This document shows positions 12,661 to 25,500 of a stretch of DNA of 64,000 bases, piece by piece. Source of the stretch: Himantopus leucocephalus. Lineage: Eukaryota > Chordata > Aves > Charadriiformes > Recurvirostridae. A model generated the notes under the pieces. That model saw nothing but the letters and a program-made list of their open reading frames with translations. It did no database searches and had not been told where the DNA came from. Within the stretch, counting starts at the first letter, position 1; the number at the start of each line of letters is the position of its first letter. The DNA lies in contig RSEF01000002.1 of the NCBI GenBank assembly GCA_003993805.1, forward strand, positions 6,519,553 to 6,583,552. The letters are read 5' to 3'. The translations under genes were made by a program, and so were the position numbers.

Positions 12661-15600
12661 CCCCCTTTGCAAATCTTGCCCTCTCCCCTCCCCCTCCACA
12701 TCGCCCATGCCACCTCCACAACAACAGCTGGGCAAGCGAAGCTGCATTGCCTGTCTGACACGTTTCCCCTTATATCCCTCTCTCCAGGTGTGCGTAGCTC
12801 TTGCTAACATTAACGAGAGACGCTCCGGTGCCTTCAACAGAAAATAGATACCCCTCATTGTTTGAGACTGTATTTATAATAGTCAAAGCCTCTGTAAATT
12901 ACAATTACGTGGATGTTCTGCTGTTGGTCTGGGTCCATTAGAGACACTTATTTTTCTTACCCTCATTTCCTCTCTTTTCTTCCAAGTAATAGGCTTTGCC
13001 AGTGCCGGTTCCATACTGTTGCTCACTGGAAATAGCTGCAGGCGGGAGAGGCTGAGGATATTCGCTCCCCAAAACCTTTGACTGTACAGCAAGGAGAGAA
13101 AATGCCACCTTCTACCTGATGGGGAGTAATTCCTACTAGGAAAAACTGGTTGCTAAACATCTGGCCTGACAGGCTAGCGAGATGATTTCCAGCAGAGCTG
13201 GAGAAGGCAGCAGAACATGCATGCGCTGGACTGGAGACCCTGGCCACAGTTCAGCAGTACCAGGCTGCCCGTGGCGATAGCAACAACAACAACAAAACTG
13301 ATTTAGCCTAAACCTCTGGTTACCAGAATCCTCTGCGGAGCACAACAGTGCCTTTATGTAGGGGAATATAGCACCACAAACAGCATTTTGTGCAAATCGG
13401 GACCTCAGGCTGCAGGGAAACGCAGGAGTTTAGCCTGCTCCCACCTACCAGGTGCACATGCCTAGATTTTCCAGTGTTCCCCCATAGCCGACAGAGTAAC
13501 AGCGACTCATACCCTGACTGCAATCAGGAGGTACTCTGAATTTTCCTTCTTCCCTCTGCAGCCCTTGGAGTGCTGACAACCTACCAGGGTTACTGGTTCC
13601 CCTCCAGTATGGGATTCGGGGCCCTACTTTCACCCCAGCCTCTGTCCAGGCTGTTCGTGGAAGCCCTGGACAGTTGTCTGATCCCACACAGCAAAGGACA
13701 CCCAAACAGCCAAGGATTTGTGAGCTGAGATGATGAAATAGCTGAGAAAGAAAATGCATCTTTTGTATTCTGGGGAGTCCGGAACATTTCCAAAAGTGAG
13801 TCCAAAATGGGACCTGTCACACAAAAGAGCTGGAAGTGGACCTGGATGCTGGAAGTCTCCTTTCCTGGGGGAAAGAAGAGAAACTTCAGTTTTGAAATGG
13901 TGGGGAAGTATCCAGGGAACAGAAACCCCAGAAATGATGGGACATACCGGAAAACTGCTGAGTAGGGCTGCTGTGTAGAACCCATACCATCGCGTTAGTC
14001 TGTATTTTGCAATGCAGCTTCACACTGAGAAATGAATTATCTTGAATTATGAATTATTTTTTGTATGCAATAAATTGTGAGGAGAGACACTTTAGGAGAG
14101 AGGGAAGATAACGGAGCTCCGTACATGGCCACAGAAGTGAGCCAGTGGGAGGACCCCTTGGTGTTGCAGCTCAGCCTCCTGCCCCTATTTCTTCATCTAA
14201 GGCACAACATCGTAACTAGAGACATAACCTCTACCCCAACTTTGAAGACCAATCTGATTTTGCTCATTTTTTTGGTATTTGGATGAAACTGAATGAGCTT
14301 TTTTAGCAGTCTGACAACAGAGGCTTGGCATTGTCACCACGAAGCATGAGAAAAACCATGAGCCAGGTTTGGAAATCATGAGATTGGCTTGAAAAGCAGA
14401 AGATTTTTTTTTATTATTATTATTTTTGCATCTGTTTAGAAACAATACACATTCTTTGTGTTCAGTTCCAGTTCTCTGAAATGTCAGGGTCTGGGCTTTT
14501 AAGGAAATTTATCTTTTTCAGCCAGAAGGAATAAGAACTTCTTTCTTTTTCTCGTTAGTGATTCTAGTGCGGTTGCATGACACTAAACTCTGGGCTTTGG
14601 GGTGGAGGAAGAAAGCTCCCAGCGACTTTCACGGGACTCACTGTCAAATTAATCAGTGAGATGGCTGGTCATTGGCATGCATGTAAATGCACACCTGACT
14701 CGTGCTCCCACCACCTGTGTGTGTCCACTCGCAGAGTTCACCTCCCAGGCTGCGTGGCTACGTAAGCCAAGAGCATCCACCCGGCTGCGGGCACACAGAC
14801 AGCACGCATGAAAATCAGGGTCTGCCTTCCTATTCTTCTGCAGCTTACAATAAGTGAGGTTATCCCCCTGCCCACCGCAAATTCCTGCTAAGGTTCGGCA
14901 GACCTGAGCCTTTGGACATGAGCACCCGACCAGGGTGCTCAACAGCTTGAAACACGAGGTGGTAAAAATCTTCTCATTGCTTTGATGCAGGTCTCTTGGG
15001 TGAGAGTCTTCACAGTGAAATGCATTGAGTCGTGCAAAAAATAAACCCAAAACATCTCTCTGCCCAAGGTAAACCCCACTGTAGTTCTGGTGTTAGGCAG
15101 ATCCTGTCCCCTGATGCCAGCTCCTGCACGTCTGGTGCAAGAAAAACAGAGTCAGGCCCTTTATCAAAGAAATGGGGCATTTTCCCCAAGTCTTGCAGTA
15201 AAAAAAATGGCCATCAGTTTGCATTAAAAGGAAAATGCAAACTTCGTATGAAGCATTCAGCCATGGAAACGTGCTTATGTGGCTCTCGGGATCCCTTTCT
15301 TTTCATCAGAATTCACATAAAAAAAACCCTCGCTGCTTCCCATGTCAGCATTAACTCTTCCGAAATGATTGGCATCAAAGGTAGCAAACACTCCCCTCCT
15401 GACATAAGTCCTCCCCTCCTCCTGCCGCCTCCCTCCGGCAGCCCCTCTCTCGCCACCGTCCCGCTCCCCACCGTTGACAGGTCCCATTGTGCCTCCTTCC
15501 CAAAGCAGCTGCGCAGTGAACAAAGACATCAAGGCGCAGGGGCCGGGGCTTGTGGAAGTGGTGGAAGGAAACACAAGCAAAGGAGAAGAGCGGAGCTGAA

Positions 15601-18600
15601 GGGAAGGGAGCAACAGCCGTTGGTTGAGGAGTGCGCTCGGGAACACGCGAAAAGCAGCTAAAACCTAAAGGTTTTCTGCAAACATACCTGCACAGGCATT
15701 TCTGCCTCTGATTATCCACTGTGCTGGGCCCCCAATAGCATCGAAATCGCAAAGCTAATTGCACTGTAAAAGTAACGGCCTATGAAATTTTTAATGGAGC
15801 AGATTGCACTTATAATTTTTTTCCTCTGTGGTTCAATATACTTCTATATCTTTTCTCTCTTGCAGCATTTGATTCAGGCTCACAGTGGATGTATACAGTT
15901 GCCTTTCTCCATGCCGTAAAGACTGAACCACAGGACAGCACTGGTCCATTTTCCAGCTGGATCCAGGCAGCCGAGGGCCACAGCTGGATACTCAAATATT
16001 TTGAGGAACATCTAAAAATACATCCTCACCACCAAATCACTGATACTTCAGTACGTGGAGCGATCACTTATCACCAGTCACAGAGTTTGGGCATCCCTCT
16101 GCCATGTCATAGGACAGGGTGAGGACAAGAGGCAGTGGCCCTCGCACAGGAAGACATGGCTACTGGGCTTCTACTGCTCCTCCAGGGAAAATATAATTGG
16201 GAAAAGGAAAAGCAGAAAATATTTGAAGACTTAGTGTCAGGAATGGAAGTAAAGCAGCATTTAAAGTAGGATGAGGACAAGTTCTAAAGGCAAGATGGAC
16301 CACTGTGCTAGAATGCAGTAGTAAGAGTACTGGTGGGGGCCAAACTCAAGGGACGACTGCAGGCAACAGGCATCTTTCTGCACACCATTTAGGTCCAAAG
16401 CTGTCACATCTTACAACCACTTCCAACCCACAACGCTGAAAAAACCCTGCCATTGGCAGGTTCATGTCTTGCAGTTGCATCTCTTGAGCAGAAATGGATT
16501 GTCCTCTGTTGATGTCCAAGAGAGCAAGAGACATCCAGCTACAATAAGATCCTACAGACCCATCTTACCCACTGCCACCTTTGTGGAATGGAGGATATAA
16601 GCATCCGTCTCCTGAAGTTCATTACTCACCCAGGAACCAGGCATCCCATTGCGTGGGTCCCCCGACAGACACACTCCATGATCAGTGCTTGCCTAGTGCA
16701 GGTCAAAGGCAACAGTCTGCACAAAGCAAAGCACTCAGGGTCACATGAGTACAAAAACATGGCCAATGGAGGGGAAGAAGGAAGAAAATAAGGTGATGTA
16801 TTAAAGCTCTGCATATGGAGCCGGGAGAGCCAAGCAGCACAGAGATCCACAGATGTTTTTCATAAGACATCAAAATGAAACATCCTCTCAGCTGTTTCAT
16901 ATCAATATAATGAAATTCCTGTTCCCTCAGAGATAACAAAATGGTCCATTTTCCACGCTGCCTCAGAAAATTCCTGGGTGAAAAATTCCAGATCCAGCCA
17001 GTCCTAAATATTGGCCGACAAGCTGTGAAGTGTCTACAGACCACAGCTCCACTGGGCTAAATCCCATTAGAAGAGATGGGATCCCCCCGTGCAGCGTGTC
17101 ACAGGAGATAAAGAGCACAGAGAAAGAGCAAACAGAAGAAATGAGGAAATATGCCCACACCCCAAAATTAACAAGCACCCCAAGGTACCAAAAAACCCTT
17201 GATTTCCTGGGTGAGTCCACTCTAAAAATGATCATCCACAGTCTGCGCTGAACAAATCATCGTCAGATGAAGAAATGACCAGTGCTACACTGATGCCACC
17301 CGCTTTCACATCTGCAGAAAGTATCAATTTTAACAGCATTAGTGGGAAATTGTGTTGCTAGCTCACACAAACACACACACAATTTAGATATATTCTAATA
17401 GACAGCTCTGGCCCATGACATTCCTGCAGGTCAGAATTAAAATAAAAGGCAGAGACGAGGCGTGCACCTCTGGTTAGACTGTTGGCTGGCTCGGCACAGA
17501 GGCAGCCTGCAGTTAATCAGCCTTCTTTCTCCACTAACTGTCACTGCAAACAAAGGAATTAGCAGAAGGTCTGTAGGGAGCATTGAGATAATTTGGCTGG
17601 CTGAAGAAAAGAGAAAGAAAAGAAAAGCAAAACAAAATTACTGAGAAATTTACTTGCGCTGACCTCTCCATAAATATTTAGATATAATCATCATTACCTT
17701 GGAGTAAATTAAGTTATAAACAGTCTCCACAATTGCACATGATGAATGCGTATCGGCATCAGAGAGCACTTTATTGCAAGTTAATGTGGAAACAGAGCAC
17801 CTCAATCAATCAGGATGCAGAAATGCTGTCTGATGATATCAGCCTATCTCAACCTATTCATACTGGACACCGTACACTCGCTCACCCACCCACACCCGCC
17901 CCCTGTTCTTATTATATTAACAAATACATATCGAACTGCGGTAGATGGTAAGACGTATGTTTGTGGAGCTGGAATAACGAGGGACATACAGTACGTGGCC
18001 TCAGTCATACTATTAGTGTTATTTATATTATGGTAACATCTACAGTCACTGAAGATATGCCCCCCCCTGCCCCCGGCGATGAGCTCTGTACACAAACACA
18101 GCCAAAAGCCATCTGGGTAGGATTCATCCGACTAGACGCAGACATTCACAACAGGGACGTTGAGCTAATCACCGTCAGCTCCTTTCACAGCCAACCAAGA
18201 GAAATCGGCACTTTCTGAGCACGACTTCCCAGACCTATTTTAGACGTCTAGTTTAAGAAGAAATGAATCATGCCCTGGACTCCTTCAACTGCCTTGGCTC
18301 AATCTCCGCAGACCGTTCGGGAGCCCCGGGTGACTACTGCTGAAGTCAGCATCTACACTGCAGATGCCAATTTGATGAGACGAGTCCCATCCGCTCCGAC
18401 TGAGAGACTTGAGGGTTTAGGAAAAGCAGTCAACCACGTGGCAAACAAAAAGGAATTGTATCTGAAATGCATTTTTGGACTTGAAACCCATGTAGCCTCC
18501 CAGGGCTGATGACTTCTCTGGCTGTAGAGCTCGGCTGTTGAAGAGGAGAGCAGAAGGGGGAGCATGTTGCAGAGACTTGTACCACTCACACCTCGTCAGC

Positions 18601-21600
18601 CCCTTCACTTTCAATGTGAGAGCTGAGAGATCCTATTGGCTTCCCTTCAAGCCATAGAGGCTCATTCCCTGCCCTGTCTGGTCCTTCACCTGAAGCTCCT
18701 GCCCACCCCAAGCTGGGGCAGTTGCAAGTGCACGGCAGGTTATCCAGTGAGCTCTGTCACCACACTGCCAAGTAAGGACAGGCTTTAGGAATTGGCTTCT
18801 TCACAACACCTACCAATCACCCATACCTTACTACTGCCACCACCCAACGCATCCAAAACTTAGACATGCTGCACAGACAAGAGTAATAAGGGGGTTCCAT
18901 GCTGCAAAGGAAGGAGGGAAGGTGGTCTAATGAGACAACTGATGATGTTTCTAAAAAAAGGAGCATGGTCAGAGATTTTATTAAGGCTCATGACTTCAGC
19001 AATGTCATGAAACTTGCAAGAGAGCAAAGATTTTAACTGGAGGGTACGTGTGCCTAAACCTCTTGAGAAAGTCACTGTAATAGGCCCAAATACTGTAAAG
19101 CACTGGACTTGGGTCAATTTAAGACATCAGTGCATCATACTGTGCTAATAGTCTAAGGAAAAACGGTCTTCATCCAGTTTTTCACTTCAGGGTTTTCTCT
19201 TATGGAGAAAACTTTAATGGCATTCTGCCACATAAACTGGGACGTCCAGTTCACAGTGATGTTCAGCTTGAATTTACCATTGGAAACAACAACAACAATA
19301 GACAACTCAACAGATGAAAAGTGCCAGACAGAGAAAATAATTAAAATGCAAACCAAGTGGGCCGAGAAGATCCTTCTCGCAAGCAGGTATTTATAGCAAG
19401 AGGTGAAAGAGAGACAATGTAGCACTGATTGTCTCTACCCTGTTACAAGGTGAAATAAAAATACTCCGCTTCTTACCCTCCTTGGATATAGCCTAAATAG
19501 AGTAAAATAAATCTCACAGCCTGTAGCTGCCTTGTTCCCTAAGCTGTGGGACCTTTCAAAAAGCGGTTTCACAGATGCCTTTGCCACTTTTGCGCCAGCA
19601 CTGCCAGTTTCTTCTGAGAAGACCCTATCTTCTGTCAGTGCCTCCCCTCAGTGCTACAGCACTGACCCTTAATCCGATAATTACCCGGCCCAGTAAATTA
19701 TTGCAATTAAGACCACTTCCCAGCTGCAGCCGAGGACAGCCCCCGACGGGGCTCCTACCGCCTCGACACAGCCCAGCAGAGCGACGAAGCCCATTTTGCC
19801 AAACGGTGTCTCATCCCTACCGAGCCTTAGTCTGAAGGGAAAGAAAGAAATCGCTAAATCTTTCAACACAAGGTGAAGATTTCTATAGATACCAAAAAAA
19901 TCTATTGACGGGCTCAGATCAAGGGCTTTTTAATTGACTGAAGAACGTTAATTAGTAAATCTACTGACTTCTAAACACAGCAAGACCCAGGGCTTTGGAT
20001 TACCATTGTGCAAGTACAAAGCAGCTTTCAAGGTCTGGAGAGCATTTTCCCTTTGCTGCTTTACCCTCAAACACCAAAAACTATCGCAGCTAATTGTGGA
20101 GATGTTTGGATGGTGCGGTGGAAATCAGACATTGCTCCTCTTTAGCTGAGGGAAGTGCTCAAAGGAGTCATCAGGGATGGTTATCTCTGAAAGGTGAAGA
20201 AGTCTGAAAAAACACAAGGTGTTGTTAGAAAAACAGAAAGATCAAAGTTAAAAGCATTTGGATGGATAAAATGGTTGCAAAGATTATTACTTCTTAACAT
20301 ATAAATTACTCAAATTGCTCCCATCTGTCTGCCTACATGGCCATATGAAAGAGGAGACCAAAGGCTTAGCTCCCAATACATTAAATCCTAATAAATCCAC
20401 CCATGTTTTAAGTTGTAATACATGAAGCACTTTTCCTGGAAAAACTGTCTGCAGACCAGCAGCAAAGGCTTTAAAACATGTTTGTTATGGAATCAGAAAA
20501 AGAAGGGATCAAACTGCAGCAGCTCAGCAGTGAAGGATTGCTGGAAAAGCAGAAACTAAAATTGTAATAAGGGGAAGATGAAGACAGGAAGAAGCAGCTT
20601 ACCAAAGGGAACAGCCTTGCTGGGGAAAGGCAGTAGAGTTTATGGCCCCACTCTTTATTAGCTGAGGAAATCAACGCAGGCTTCTGGGGGAAAAAAAAAA
20701 AACAATAGGAAAGGAAATAAAAAGGAGTTTAAGTTCATTTTAATGGTTTGCGGCCAGATTCATAGCGGACCTGAGTTGTGTCTGGGGATCTCACCTATAT
20801 TTCTAACATTCCCTGATGTTTTCCCATGAAATGATGTCTGGGAGGCTGACGAGCACGGTGTTTCTCCTGTGCCGCTCTACATCCTTTGCCATGCACCCAC
20901 TGCCCTGCCAGCCCGCGAGATCCCTCCAGCAGCACCCAGCAAGTGTACAAACCATCCTCCACTTTCACAGGTCCTGACCCGCTTTCCAGAGATATGGGCA
21001 GCCCTTTCCCCAGCTGGTCGCCGCAGCAGATGTCACATGGTGGCTATTCTTATAAGCCACATTTCCCTGCCCAGAGACAACACTTCGGCCAAACTGTGCT
21101 GCCTTTGTGGAGCAGGGATGGTGCAGGGACACATTTCCTCATCCTGCCTTGGAAGCCAGCTGCAATTTTTGACCAGATGTGCAAAATAGGACAAGGCTGG
21201 AAGCATGCAAGGAGGCTGGGGAGGCAGAATAGGGGCTTCAGCCACGATGTCACACACGTACACTGACAGACAGCTTCCCTGGGAGGAACAGGGTGATATT
21301 TTGGGGAGGTTTTAGCACCCAGGGAGAGCTACAAATTACCCACCATCAACAGGTAGCTTCTGTCCAAGTGCAGCAACATCCAGCTTAACACAGTTTGCCC
21401 ACATCTGTCCAGGAGAGGCCAGGAGTATCTTGACATGAAACTCATACAGGGATGTGGATAGATGGGGGCCATGTTTCAGCATCTAACTGCGGGTGACAGC
21501 AGCCTGAGAATCTTTAATACTCTCAAATGGTGAGAAAACCTTTACATGTCACTTCGTAGACCACCAACAGAGAAGGACACTTGGCAAGTTACTTGCCTAT

Positions 21601-21814
21601 ATTTCTTTGCATGGCTGCAACACATTAGGCCCCTGGTCCCTGCAAGTTAAGCATTTACAGAGCATAGGGAGCAACATGACAGTCCCGCAGTGACACCTGC
21701 CCTAAATGTAGCTCTTTCAGCAACCCATTTTTGCTTTGGTAAAGTCAAACCCAAAGCTAAGTCAAGATACCTCCTAAGTTATGGACAATATGCCGCCCCT
21801 GGTGGCACATCACT
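12661..21814. other. Intergenic, no gene recognised
   Basis: A second, weaker CpG-enriched stretch lies at about 15410-15660, with an open frame of 209 codons on the plus strand (15032-15661) that is Pro/Ser-rich and matches nothing I know. AT-rich candidate regulatory blocks are at 12868-12915, 15735-15840 and 17640-17770. A purine-rich run of GAAA/AAAG units is at about 17606-17636 and an A-run at 20691-20702. Confidence 0.5.
13281..13296. repeat. (CAA)n trinucleotide repeat
   Basis: Five CAA units in a row, then AAACTG. A related (AAC)n tract lies at about 19288-19300 and an (ATT)n tract at 14409-14426. Confidence 0.8.
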
Positions 21815-21861
21815 AAGGCAGGTCCCTTCCAACTTAAACCATTCTATGATTCTGTGATTTT
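21815..21861 (+). mobile_element. CR1 LINE, short 3' tail
   Basis: The plus strand reads GGTCCCTTCCAACTTAAACC at 21821-21840 and then ATTCTATGATTCTGTGATT. This is the typical CR1 3' end with its 8-bp repeats. It is the only CR1 piece in the window on the plus strand. Upstream sequence such as GGTGGCACATCACTAAGGCA is probably part of the same decayed copy, but I cannot fix its 5' limit. Confidence 0.85.
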
Positions 21862-22354
21862 ATTTAAATTCTTCTTACAGGGATTTATTTTCTTGACCAG
21901 AGGCACAGACACTGGCACAGCAAAAGGTTCTGCTGGCCTGCTTAGCATAATCTAGAGTTAAAACACAGAGGCAGTATTTTCTATGTCGGCTCACTGCTTC
22001 AAATCTTACCTGACATCCTGCATCATGTATGAGACATCTGCGCTACACGCTGGTGGAACAAATCTGTCAGCAGAACGAACGTGCAGGGACAAATCCATCC
22101 CTGTTGCAACAGCAATGGTGTTAACCCAGGGGACCGTTTTTGGCCCGCTAGAATCAAATGGGATTCAGAGCAAGTAGGTCCCTATATGCATCTTGGAAGA
22201 CAAATGAATGACTAAAATAGCATTAGTGGAAGCAGGAGTGCCTGTTCAGTATGCTGAGATACACAGGCTCGACCGCGGCTGTGGCAGTCACACTACGTTT
22301 GGATTCAAATTACCACCAATCGGTTATGCCCTATACAAATCCATCCCTTAGTTT

Positions 22355-22374
22355 AAAAAAAAAAAAAAAAAAAA
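22355..22374. repeat. A(20) homopolymer
   Basis: Twenty A bases followed by TT and more A-rich sequence. There is no adjacent SINE or processed pseudogene that I can see. It lies just before the inverted repeat at 22440-22501. Confidence 0.85.
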
Positions 22375-22439
22375 TTAAAAAAACTTCTTAAAACCTATCT
22401 TGTGTTATGCCTTCAGGGCAAATTTGCTTTTATGAGCAT

Positions 22440-22501
22440 GAATAATTCATGCATGTTCATTTATTATTAATTAATATTCCATGAACATGCATGGTTTATT
22501 C
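22440..22501. repeat. Long imperfect inverted repeat (21-bp arms)
   Basis: The arms are at 22440-22460 (GAATAATTCATGCATGTTCAT) and 22481-22501. They pair at 19 of 21 positions, with the two mismatches next to each other, and flank a 20-bp AT-rich spacer (TTATTATTAATTAATATTCC). Both arms contain ATGCATG and the spacer contains TTAATTAA. The structure lies in a non-coding AT-rich block. Confidence 0.85.
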
Positions 22502-25500
22502 ACCCAAACAAAGCACTGCACCTCGCATGCTCTCCCTGCAGTCTGGCATTAGCTACTCGCCGCAGTCCGGCTGACCAAGCCATTAGATCTGTATCATTTA
22601 TCACCTCTTTCTCCCCAGAAGCTACTGAGGACATTTTGACCCTTCTTGCTGGTCACTGGCTTTCTCCATTTCCCAGGCTGAAATAGGGCAATTCAACTCT
22701 AATGAGCTTAAACGATTGGGAGAAGTTGAAAATGTCGTTGTAAGAGAGAGGCAAGAAGAGGAGTTTGACTTTTTTGGTGGGCTGTGGCAGGCTGCACCCA
22801 TTTCCGATTTGTAGAAGCAACACCAGGCACTCTGTGAAATGCTGGTCTCCCCAGGTCATTGCATGGGTCCCTGGTCAGCAGGGCTGCTGGGGGGACTCAT
22901 TTCTCATTCAGTGCCATGTCACCAACACCCACAGCAGCATTTCCCACATGGAAGTATCTCCTATCAATCAGAGAGACTCCATGGCTTCTGGCAAAGGCCA
23001 TGCCAACCACGTTTCCCTGCTGTGCAGGCAGTTCGCTGAGAGCACACAGGGATTCCCCAGCAAAGCCAAGAAACTAACGAAAAGCTCTTCCATCTCAATA
23101 TAGATCCTCCTGTACATCAACTCTGGCATCAGTCCAGGCCATGGAGGGGCAGCTGGATTTTTTTTCTCAGTGTCCATCCTCTAAAGAGCCCACACCTGTT
23201 GGATTTGTGCGGCCTGGATCTGCGCCCAACACATGAGCAACGCTCACAGAGCCAGTACAAATCACAATCCACCACCATTTGTAAGCAGCTCCAGAGGAAC
23301 CCCAGCTGAGACCCTCCAAGCAAGGTCAGACCTGCCACTGGTAGCTCTCTGCAGCCATCACTGCCTAAAGACTAGCAAAGCTCCACATTTTTGTGGGATG
23401 GGCAGAGCAGGACTACCAATTGCTCTGTAAACGCATCACCCACACCATCCTCATCATTATCTCCACACAGGCCCAGGAGGACTTCAGGTGCAAGCGGACT
23501 CACTTGGGTCAAATCACCACCTGGATCTTCTTTGCCCTCCCAAATGGTGGCCATAAAAGCCCCCACAAAGGGATGCTTAGCTCTTGAATCTTCACCTGGT
23601 AGGAGCAGCCCTGTCACAATGCACTCCTGAATGCTCCGTTCATGTCCCAGGTCTCAAAACAACCACCTCACCTGCATCCTCTGTGTTACAGTCATAAGGA
23701 TGCAGGACCAAGAGCTGGATTTTCTGTATTTGGACTAAAACATTGTAATCTCTTTATATGGTCATACGTGAGTCCTGATTTCAAGCTCAGGAATGCTGAG
23801 AGGAGATAGTAGAAAACTCCCTGTGCGTTAGACACTGGAACAGCTTCAAATCAGGAGTTAGCTGAAGAAAACAGAGGAGACACGATTTTGGCATTTACTA
23901 AGGGTTGGAAGTACAGCGCACAGAGAGAGGGGGAGAAGAGAGCATTACTTACAGGAGATGTTCACATGGTGCTCAGCACAATGGGGTACCAACCAGAACG
24001 ATGGCAGATCCCTTGATATTCCTGAAGTGGCACATGGAGGAAGAGAGAAATGAAAAGCAACAGCCGTCTAATTGGTTTTAAATAGTGATGGGTCCAAACC
24101 ACAGGTCTAAAGCCAAATAACTCCATCTGTGAGAGCCTGCAGAGGGGGGTGGAGACAGGGCATGAAACACACCATTTTCCTTTTTTCTCAGTAATAGTTT
24201 GAACCAAAGGACTGCATCTGAGTTCCCCCAACTGTGGTGTGTTTCGGATCTGGACCTGAAGTGCCTGATTCTGGTAAATACCCCGGGCACCCTCCTATTG
24301 CCTCAAATTGTTTAACAAATAGAGATAAGTTCAGAAACACTTTGAGAGTTACAGACAATTTAACACGCAGGGGCTGCTCTGGGAAAACTTAAAACTGTCA
24401 TAATTCATCCTCCCCTTCCCCTGGTCCAGAAATGAAAGATTAAACCTAGGAAGATTTATTAAACTGACATTTTAATAGAATTTTTAGACTTTCCATGTTA
24501 ATAGTTTAAATATAATTGAATTCCATGAAAAGGAGGAATACAGGATGGAGCCGGTGTCCCCCAACAATAAGAATGTTTTAAACACTGGGGCATATCGCTA
24601 ATGCATAATTTAGTCTTATTTGCATGGCCCTTAGAACTGGGAGTAACGAAAACACAAATCTAATTAACAGAGTGAAAGAAATGCCTCCACCAGCAAACTT
24701 CATCGCAAGCTCCACTACCACACACCCACCCTCCCCAAGTTACAAACATGAAACAGATGGTAAGGAGGAGAAAAAAATAAAAGACATCACACGTCAGCTC
24801 TTGGAGAGGAAGGGGGGGGAAGAGAGAGAAAGCAGAAGGGACAGGATGGATAACTATGCTACTTGACGATGCAGCAATTAACTTGCTGAGGGTGGAATAA
24901 TTCTTGCAGTGCCTCTCTGGTCAGAACACTCTCCCAACTTAGCTAAGGAGTAGATGTATTGAGTGCAGTGGAGAGTAAACCAGTTTTCATAAATCCCAGC
25001 AGGAGTCCGTTTCGCTTTATGAGATTCGTGTGAAAAATTGAAAATCCAGGTTTTTTCAAATGCATCTGTAATCAGCAGCCTGAGCTGAGCGGGTCCCCAG
25101 AGGTAACTGATCACAGCACAAAGTAGGGTTTCACAATCACACTCAGCTTCTCCGCTGCATTTTTAAAGGTTAGACATTAATTCCTGATCAATAAAAGGAA
25201 CAGCAGGCTATCTCCTACCCCCACTCCCAGAATTGTCTTACATTATTAACTGAGCCTTGGCTTTGTCCTAGAATTACTTCAAATCACAACTTGAAGCTAT
25301 AAGACGCGGAGTCCCTCCAGATCCAGAGCAAAGGAGGATGAGAAATGCCCTCCCCTATACCTTCTTCCCCCGTGCAGAGACAAATCCACCCTGTCCTAGT
25401 TCTGACTGGCATTTACTTTTTTTTTCTATTCCCCTTTTATTTTTTTATCTCCCCATTAGCAAAGTTGCTAAAGAGAGCTGCTGGGCTGGATATGATCCTC

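Noticed and set aside
12433..12858. First exon of ACVR2B in the CpG-dense patch
   Set aside because: None of the minus-strand frames gives a plausible signal peptide followed by a donor, so only the weaker claim of a possible promoter is kept.
15032..15661. Plus-strand open frame of 209 codons in a CpG-enriched stretch
   Set aside because: Low-complexity Pro/Ser and Arg/Lys-rich product, overlapping long frames on the opposite strand, and no splice or poly(A) context. GC content explains it.
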